Shown here: in pieces, positions 14,605-19,052 of the stretch | How positions within the stretch are numbered: the first letter of the stretch is position 1 | Layout: every line of letters begins with the position of its first letter | From: DATDCV01 sp036524155 | Lineage (GTDB): Bacteria; Verrucomicrobiota; Verrucomicrobiia; Limisphaerales; UBA8199 | Direction of reading: 5' to 3' | Assembly: GCA_036524155.1 (NCBI GenBank) | Contig: DATDCV010000062.1 | Coordinates: 1 to 19,052 of the forward strand | DNA: 19,052 nucleotides | The notes under the pieces: model-generated | What the model saw: only the letters and a program-made list of their open reading frames with translations | Told to the model about the DNA's origin: nothing | The model's database searches: none | Position numbers and translations under genes: made by a program

Positions 14605-16518
14605 ATGGTGCCCGGCCCGCCTTTATTAAGCGCCAACGACCTCTCGCTGGCTTATGGCCACCAGCGATTGCTCGAATCGGTGACGCTGCTGGTCGGCGCG
14701 GGAGAGAAGGTCGGGTTGGTCGGCCGAAACGGCTCCGGCAAAACCAGCCTCTTGCGAATTTTGGCCAGGCACCAAAACGCGGATGCCGGAGACTTGGCGC
14801 GGCGGCGTGGCTTGCGGATCGGCTATCTGCCGCAGGAATTTGAGCTCGATGGCAACCTGACGGTCCGCCAGAACATCGAGGCCGGTGCGGCCGACCTGCT
14901 GGAGTGGTTGCGCCGGTATGAATCGGGGCAGGGCACCGATGGCGAACTCGCCGTCTTGCTGAACCAGATCGAAAGCGTGAATGGCTGGAAACTGCAAGCG
15001 CGGATCAATGCCACTGCCGGCGCCCTGGACGCACCGCCCCTGGATGCGCTGGTCGGGGCGTTGTCGGGCGGCGAAAAACGGCGCGTGGCTCTCTGCCGCG
15101 CGCTGGCGTCCCAGCCGGATTTGCTGTTGCTGGATGAACCCACCAACCACCTCGACGCCGAATCCATTCAATGGCTCGAAGAGTTCCTGCGGGAGTTCCC
15201 GGGGGCGGTCATTTTTGTTACTCATGACCGCTATTTCCTGGACGTCATCGCCACGCGCATCATTGAACTCTCGGATGGCCGCTGCTTTTCACATCCCGGC
15301 AATTACACCGCCTATCTGGAATCCAAAGCCATTCGGCAACAGATCGCGGAGCAGTCCGAGCGGCGGCGGCAGCGATTCTTGCGCGAGGAACTGGAGTGGG
15401 TCCGGGCGGGGGTCCGGGCCCAGCGCTCCAAGCCGCGGCATCGGCTCGAATCTTTCTACCAGGTGAAGGGGCTCGAAGCACCGCCCGAGGAACGCGAGAT
15501 GGACCTGCTCATTCCGCCGCCGCCCGCGCTGGGAAACCATGCGATCCAGTTGGGCCACGCGGGCGCCAGGGTCGGGCAGGACGACTCCCCGCGCTGGCTT
15601 TTTCGCGGGCTCACGCTTTCCCTCAAACCCGCCCAGTGCACCGGCGTCATCGGCCGCAATGGGGTCGGCAAAACCACGCTGTTGCGAATCTGCCTGGGAG
15701 AACGGCCGCCGGACGAAGGAACGGTGAAAATCGGGAAGCGGGTCATTTTCAATTACATTGACCAGGCGCGAATGCAGCTCAAGGGGACGGGCACGGTGCT
15801 GGACGAGATTTCCGAAGGCAACGAGACGGTGCTCTTCGGCGAACAACACCTCAGCGCGCGTTCTTACCTGCGCCGGTTCCTGTTTGCGGATGAGCGTGTC
15901 AATGAGCCGGTCTCCCGCCTGTCCGGCGGCGAGCGCGCGCGGTTGATGCTGGCCAAGGTCCTTCGGCGCGGTGGAAACGTCCTCGTGCTCGATGAACCCA
16001 CCAATGATTTGGATCTGCCCAGTCTGCGCATGCTCGAGGAAGCCCTGGCGGATTTCGACGGCACCGTGCTGGTAGTCAGTCACGACCGCTATTTCCTCGA
16101 CCGGATTTGTGATCAGATCGTCGCGTTCGAGCAGGGAGGGCTGTTTGTGCAGCCAGGCAATTACTCCTATTACCTGGAGAAGAAACAACTCCGGGATGCG
16201 ACCCACCAGGCGGCCTGGGCAGCCCTCGCCAAACCCGCAGCCGGCAGACCGCCGGCTGCCGTTGCCCCAAAGCCGCCCGGCTCGGGCAAACTCACCTTCA
16301 AAGAACAGCGTGAACTGGACGGCATGGAAACGGACATTCTCGAGGCCGAAGCTCGCGTCCAGGAATTGGAGACAACCTTGAATGACCCGCAGTTCCATGC
16401 CACCCGTTCGGGCGAAGCCCACGGCCTCATCGCGGAACTGGACGCTGCCAGGGCTGAAGTAGTGCGCTTATATGAGCGCTGGCAGGAACTCGCGGCACGG
16501 CCACCGCGTGCCGGCTGA
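14605..16518 (+). CDS. uup: ABC-F family ATPase, Uup-like
   Basis: Encodes 637 residues from ATG 14605. There are two ABC domains in one chain without membrane segments. Domain 1: Walker A GRNGSGKT (40-47), signature LSGGE (153-157), Walker B LLLLDEPTNHLD (173-184), switch THDRYF. Domain 2: Walker A GRNGVGKT (350-357), LSGGE (439-443), DEPTNDLD (463-470), SHDRYF. The linker of about 85 residues between domains is charged. The C-terminal extension, about 560-637, is helical (ELDGMETDILEAEARVQELE) as in the Uup coiled-coil DNA/ribosome-binding domain. Length and extension fit Uup (about 635), not EttA (about 555). ABC-F proteins act on the ribosome; Uup also affects transposon excision and branched DNA. 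Single gene. Confidence 0.93.
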   Translation: MVPGPPLLSANDLSLAYGHQRLLESVTLLVGAGEKVGLVGRNGSGKTSLLRILARHQNADAGDLARRRGLRIGYLPQEFELDGNLTVRQNIEAGAADLLEWLRRYESGQGTDGELAVLLNQIESVNGWKLQARINATAGALDAPPLDALVGALSGGEKRRVALCRALASQPDLLLLDEPTNHLDAESIQWLEEFLREFPGAVIFVTHDRYFLDVIATRIIELSDGRCFSHPGNYTAYLESKAIRQQIAEQSERRRQRFLREELEWVRAGVRAQRSKPRHRLESFYQVKGLEAPPEEREMDLLIPPPPALGNHAIQLGHAGARVGQDDSPRWLFRGLTLSLKPAQCTGVIGRNGVGKTTLLRICLGERPPDEGTVKIGKRVIFNYIDQARMQLKGTGTVLDEISEGNETVLFGEQHLSARSYLRRFLFADERVNEPVSRLSGGERARLMLAKVLRRGGNVLVLDEPTNDLDLPSLRMLEEALADFDGTVLVVSHDRYFLDRICDQIVAFEQGGLFVQPGNYSYYLEKKQLRDATHQAAWAALAKPAAGRPPAAVAPKPPGSGKLTFKEQRELDGMETDILEAEARVQELETTLNDPQFHATRSGEAHGLIAELDAARAEVVRLYERWQELAARPPRAG

Positions 16519-16770
16519 GAGCTCGGTAGCCTGGCTCCCAAAGTTCTTAAAACAAAAGCGCCCAGCTCCAAGTCGCCCAGGACGTGATAGGAAGTAGGAT
16601 GGAGACTCGGAACGTAAAGAGACACATTGCTTTTGGTCTTGTAATGAACGAATCGGGCAAGATAAGCTTCCGACAATCGGGGTTGGCAATGAACAACTTA
16701 CGAACGAGGCATCCAAGGAATTTCCGGCGGTTAATAAACGAATGCCCGTCGCATAACAGTTCGGATACCA
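16519..16770. other. Spacer ahead of the interrupted cassette-like gene
   Basis: About 250 bases without a convincing gene, less GC-rich than its surroundings. A classical attC could not be folded here by eye: CGGGCA (16649-16654) and TGCCCG (16743-16748) pair, but the spacing to the flanking boxes is unequal. It ends in GTTCGGA (16759-16765). Confidence 0.5.
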
Positions 16771-17145
16771 ATGAGCGGTAAGCGTCTAGCCCTCTACCTT
16801 GGTTGTGCAGTCCTAGTCTATCTGCTAGGGATTTTCGTCGTGAAGCCACTCCTACCAGAGCCGCAACTGGAGCACCTGAAGCAGGTTGCGGCCCATATTC
16901 AAGCCATCGAACCTGCCTGGCAACAGTTCAGATCCACGAACGCGGGATTTGAGTTGGTAAAGTTTCGGCAGTATACCGATGGGGATGGTATGTTTCAGGT
17001 CAGTGGTTATGTAACGTCTCAAGTTCAAGTGGCAAAACTGCTCGACTTCCTCTCGGCAACACGGCCGCCGAGACCGCTTCACACTAACTTCCTCAAGATG
17101 GTGGATCCGCGATCGTATAGAGATTTCTTGGAATGGGAATCCGAA
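16759..17145 (+). mobile_element. Candidate integron cassette cut by a group II intron
   Basis: It opens with GTTCGGA (16759-16765), 12 bases before an ORF, the same layout as in the array at 6-2912. The matching attC-opening box should read TCCGAAC; TCCGAA is found at 17140-17145, and the inferred intron 3' end falls exactly there. This suggests a cassette whose attC R'' box is split by the intron. The left flanking attC is not clear, so the call rests on the paired boxes, the layout and the intron type. Confidence 0.5.
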
Positions 17146-17166
17146 TCGGGTCGCCGGGAGGATTGA
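16771..17166 (+). CDS. Membrane-anchored small protein, C-terminus altered by intron insertion
   Basis: Reads 131 residues from ATG 16771. One N-terminal membrane anchor (about 5-26, RLALYLGCAVLVYLLGIFVV) is followed by a soluble domain of about 100 residues. That domain contains HLKQVAAHIQAIEPAWQQF (helix) and strands FELVKFRQYTDGDGMFQVSG and YVTSQVQVAKLLDFL. The family was not recognised. Codons 126-131 (SGRRED) and the stop lie inside the group II intron, so the native end has been replaced. If this is a cassette gene, its original stop would have lain within the attC, so only a few residues may be lost and the protein could still work. Confidence 0.65.
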   Translation: MSGKRLALYLGCAVLVYLLGIFVVKPLLPEPQLEHLKQVAAHIQAIEPAWQQFRSTNAGFELVKFRQYTDGDGMFQVSGYVTSQVQVAKLLDFLSATRPPRPLHTNFLKMVDPRSYRDFLEWESESGRRED

Positions 17167-17175
17167 CCTCCCGGC
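17153..17175 (-). ncRNA. Group II intron domain VI
   Basis: A perfect 9-bp stem GCCGGGAGG/CCTCCCGGC with a five-base loop. A basal GGG/CCC helix (17177-17179 with 17148-17150) leaves an unpaired A opposite 17151 on the 3' strand, seven bases from the intron end. That is where the branch-point adenosine is expected. Confidence 0.75.
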
Positions 17176-17181
17176 TCCCAC

Positions 17182-17213
17182 ACCACCTGACATGCGGGTC
17201 CGCATCAGGCGGT
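17182..17213 (-). ncRNA. Group II intron domain V (catalytic hairpin)
   Basis: The minus strand folds as a 9-bp lower helix ACCGCCUGA with UCAGGUGGU (one G-U wobble), a two-base UG bulge on the 3' side, a 4-bp upper helix UGCG/CGCA and a four-base loop. This is the domain V plan in a 32-base form. The wobble G sits in a C-G-C triplet, the catalytic triad type reported for group IIC instead of AGC. Confidence 0.8.
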
Positions 17214-18869
17214 TCCGGTCAGATTAACGGTCGCTGACCCCTGTGGGTCGACTGAGCGCCCGTAATGCAGCTTTACCCACTGTTCCCTAAGGCTTGGCAC
17301 TCCCCGTTCGGACAGCCAGCGATTATCGAGCGCTTCCTGTACAATGCTCGTCCCGGCCATGAACCAGTAACCACGATGAGCGCGGGTGGCTTTGTAGACT
17401 TCCAGCCGGTGGATACCCAGCCGGATGAGTTGTCGCCGCCGTGTCCGTGCGCGTTTCCACTGTTTCCAGTAGTACATCCGCACACGTCGCCTCACCCACT
17501 TGTCCAATTCCGGTATCACGCGATAGGCCTGGCTCAGACCGAAGTAATTCATCCAGCCCACCGCGTATCGCTTTAACTCCCGCAGCATGCAAAAGGTCGA
17601 AACACCCCGGCTGCGGCTGGTAATTTCCTGTATGCGTTGCTTGAACCGTTGCAGGGCCTTGTCCGTCCACACGATTCTTCCCCGGAGGATCTGAAACCCG
17701 AGAAAGGCGCATTCGGACAGACGCGCGGCTCGGCTCTTCTGGCGGTTGACCACCAGCTTAAGCCGGCCTTCCACAAACCGGCTGATGCTCTGCATGACGC
17801 GCTGTGCTGCCCGGAGGCTTTTAACCAGGACCAGGAAATCGTCAGCGTACCGCGCAAAGCGCAGGCCGCGTCTTTCCAGTTCCTTGTCCAGCGGGTCCAA
17901 CATGATATTGGCCAGCAACGGCGAGAGCGGTCCGCCTTGGGGCACGCCCTGTGTCGTGGCTTCCACGCTTCCTTCCGGCAGCTTCACCCCGGCGCGCAGA
18001 TAGGCCCCGATTAACCGGAGCACCCGCTTATCCAGAATGCGGCGAGCCAGCAGCACCATCAACCGGTCGAACTTCACAGTATCGAAGAACGATTTAAGGT
18101 CACAGTCCACCGCGTAGCCATAGCCTGCCTCGGCCGCCTCCTGCACACTGCGCACGGCTTGGTGAGCCCGCTTACCGTAGCGGAACCCAAAGCTGTGCGT
18201 GCTGAAGTGCGGGTCGAAGATGGGCGTCAGGATCTGCGCGATCGCCTGCTGTATGACACGGTCCAGGACCGTCGGTATGCCCAAAGGACGTAAATCCCCG
18301 TTGGGCTTGGGAATGAACACCCAGCGCACCGGCGCCGGATGATAGGTGCCTGCCCTGAGGCGCGAACGTATCTTCTCCCAGTGTTGCCGGGCAAAAGCGG
18401 GAAACTGGGCGATGGTCATCCCATCGACTCCAGCCGCCCCGCCATTGGCCTTCACCCGGAGCCATGCCTGTTGCAGGTTTCCCGGGGAAAGAATCCGTTC
18501 CAATAGGTCTTCTGAGGAGGCTCCATGCTCCAGCTGCAACAGCCGCTGCGCGATGACTCGGCCGCTCGGCTTCATCGTCTCCGGCAAGACTGTTGCAGTC
18601 GATCCTCCACTCACCAGTTCAGGCCTTCGTGAAGGGCCAACTTCACTACTATGCCCTCGGCTGACTTCTGCGGCCGCACGAGGCTCATTGCTGAGCTCCG
18701 CGCCCGATGTTGCCACCGGGCTCGGACCGCAGATCTCCCTGAGTAAGGACGTGAACTCTTGCTGCACAACCGGACCATTTATCTCCGGAGCTGAACACCG
18801 GGCTGCGCTGTGTCGTGCCAGCTCACCCGCTCCGTCAACCTTGTATGGTCTTTCTGTTCGTCGGCTCAT
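17205..18869 (-). CDS. ltrA: Group II intron reverse transcriptase/maturase
   Basis: Encodes 554 residues from ATG 18869. The RT domain spans about 118-395: RVKANGGAAGVDGM (RT0), RWVFIPKPNGDLRPLGIPT (RT1/2), YAVDCDLKSFFD (catalytic Asp257), GVPQGGPLSPLLANIML (RT4), YADD (341-344, catalytic Asp343/344), AFLGFQ (RT7). The maturase (X) domain, about 400-500, contains LKRYAVGWMNYFG. No HNH endonuclease domain follows, so target priming would rely on replication forks or nicked/structured DNA, as for class C. It helps the intron RNA fold and splice and copies it into new sites. The first 98 residues lack family motifs; Met99 (18575) is an alternative start. The ORF end overlaps domain V by nine bases. 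It appears intact. Confidence 0.95.
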   Translation of the reverse strand: MSRRTERPYKVDGAGELARHSAARCSAPEINGPVVQQEFTSLLREICGPSPVATSGAELSNEPRAAAEVSRGHSSEVGPSRRPELVSGGSTATVLPETMKPSGRVIAQRLLQLEHGASSEDLLERILSPGNLQQAWLRVKANGGAAGVDGMTIAQFPAFARQHWEKIRSRLRAGTYHPAPVRWVFIPKPNGDLRPLGIPTVLDRVIQQAIAQILTPIFDPHFSTHSFGFRYGKRAHQAVRSVQEAAEAGYGYAVDCDLKSFFDTVKFDRLMVLLARRILDKRVLRLIGAYLRAGVKLPEGSVEATTQGVPQGGPLSPLLANIMLDPLDKELERRGLRFARYADDFLVLVKSLRAAQRVMQSISRFVEGRLKLVVNRQKSRAARLSECAFLGFQILRGRIVWTDKALQRFKQRIQEITSRSRGVSTFCMLRELKRYAVGWMNYFGLSQAYRVIPELDKWVRRRVRMYYWKQWKRARTRRRQLIRLGIHRLEVYKATRAHRGYWFMAGTSIVQEALDNRWLSERGVPSLREQWVKLHYGRSVDPQGSATVNLTGTA

Positions 18870-19052
18870 CAGCTTTGACCCGTAGCTTCCTTCCCACGGA
18901 CCTCACGGCTCCGCAGTTGCTTAGGTCTAGTGCTTGCGTCATGCTGACGTTCGTTATGACCGCCAGCCTGACTGCGTTCCCGCACAGGGGACTTCCTCGC
19001 CTCGCCGAAGCTCTCAGCGAAGGCAGGTCACCCCATCAGTTCACGCCCATGT
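18870..19052 (-). ncRNA. Group II intron 5' structural region, partial
   Basis: Non-coding sequence between the RT start and the window edge, expected to hold parts of domains I-IV. The minus strand contains GACGCAAGCACTAGACC and GCAACTGCGGAGCCGTGAGG, structured stretches of the kind seen ahead of class C intron ORFs. I could not assign exon-binding sites with confidence. Confidence 0.55.

Larger units (their letters stand above)
17145..19052 (-). mobile_element. Group II intron, class C-like, 5' end beyond the window
   Basis: It runs on the minus strand. The 3' end is set at 17145 because the RNA would finish CCCGAT (terminal AY), seven bases after a bulged A in domain VI. Domain V (17182-17213) carries a CGC triad, and the encoded reverse transcriptase lacks an HNH endonuclease; both point to group IIC. 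Upstream of the ORF, 18870-19052 is structured non-coding RNA of domains I-IV; a GUGYG-type 5' end is not securely identified, so the intron probably continues past the right edge. Confidence 0.85.

Noticed and set aside
15289..16422. Minus-strand frame of 377 codons opposite the ABC-F gene
   Set aside because: It lies wholly inside a gene with two complete ABC domains and has no recognisable domain of its own.
16719..16728. GGCATCCAAG, identical to the start of the class 1 integron 5' conserved segment region
   Set aside because: Only ten bases match and the following sequence differs from attI1, so this is probably chance and not evidence of a class 1 attI site.
16635..16765. Possible attC immediately left of the candidate cassette
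   Set aside because: CGGGCA/TGCCCG can pair, but the distances to the flanking boxes are unequal (about 4 and 10 bases) and no RYYYAAC box sits in register. Not supported by eye.

Overview
The window looks like accessory-rich chromosome from a GC-rich, Gram-negative-type bacterium. A Verrucomicrobiota host (Pedosphaera/Limisphaera-like) is my best guess. It rests on the style of the gene content (a large secreted GH38-type glycosidase, RCC1 remnants, a 459-residue protein with an unusual C-terminal domain, repeat-littered spacers), not on a marker gene. No rRNA, tRNA or CRISPR was seen.

1-2912 is an integron gene-cassette array. Six complete cassettes lie head to tail on the + strand, each with one short ORF starting 7-25 bases after a GTTRRRY-type core and ending in an attC site. 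The key proof is that the seven bases opening each attC (R'') are the exact reverse complement of the core opening the same cassette, in six cases of six, as required for cassettes that circularise. No integrase gene is visible; it would lie left of the window, or the array lacks one. The proteins are small, mostly membrane or secreted, and unassigned.

2913-6964 is a sparse region: a two-gene minus-strand operon (5156 to 3214), a small zinc-ribbon gene behind a direct-repeat, operator-like element, and long spacers with simple repeats, a perfect GC-rich hairpin and a broken gene fragment.

6965-16518 is an ordinary chromosomal segment on the + strand: a double-BON protein, a TauE/SafE-type transporter, a family 2 glycosyltransferase, an RCC1 remnant (minus strand), a PTS EIIA protein, a secreted GH38-like glycoside hydrolase with an N-terminal carbohydrate-binding-like domain, a ParE/RelE-type toxin-antitoxin pair, and an ABC-F ATPase (Uup-like).

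16519-19052 is the most interesting part. A short membrane-anchored ORF starts 12 bases after a GTTCGGA core. It is interrupted by a group II intron on the minus strand (reverse transcriptase/maturase without an HNH domain, domain V with a CGC triad, domain VI with a bulged A) exactly where the matching TCCGAAC attC box would begin. The simplest reading is a second integron cassette whose attC was invaded, in opposite orientation, by a group IIC-attC type intron. The rest of that attC should lie just beyond the right edge.
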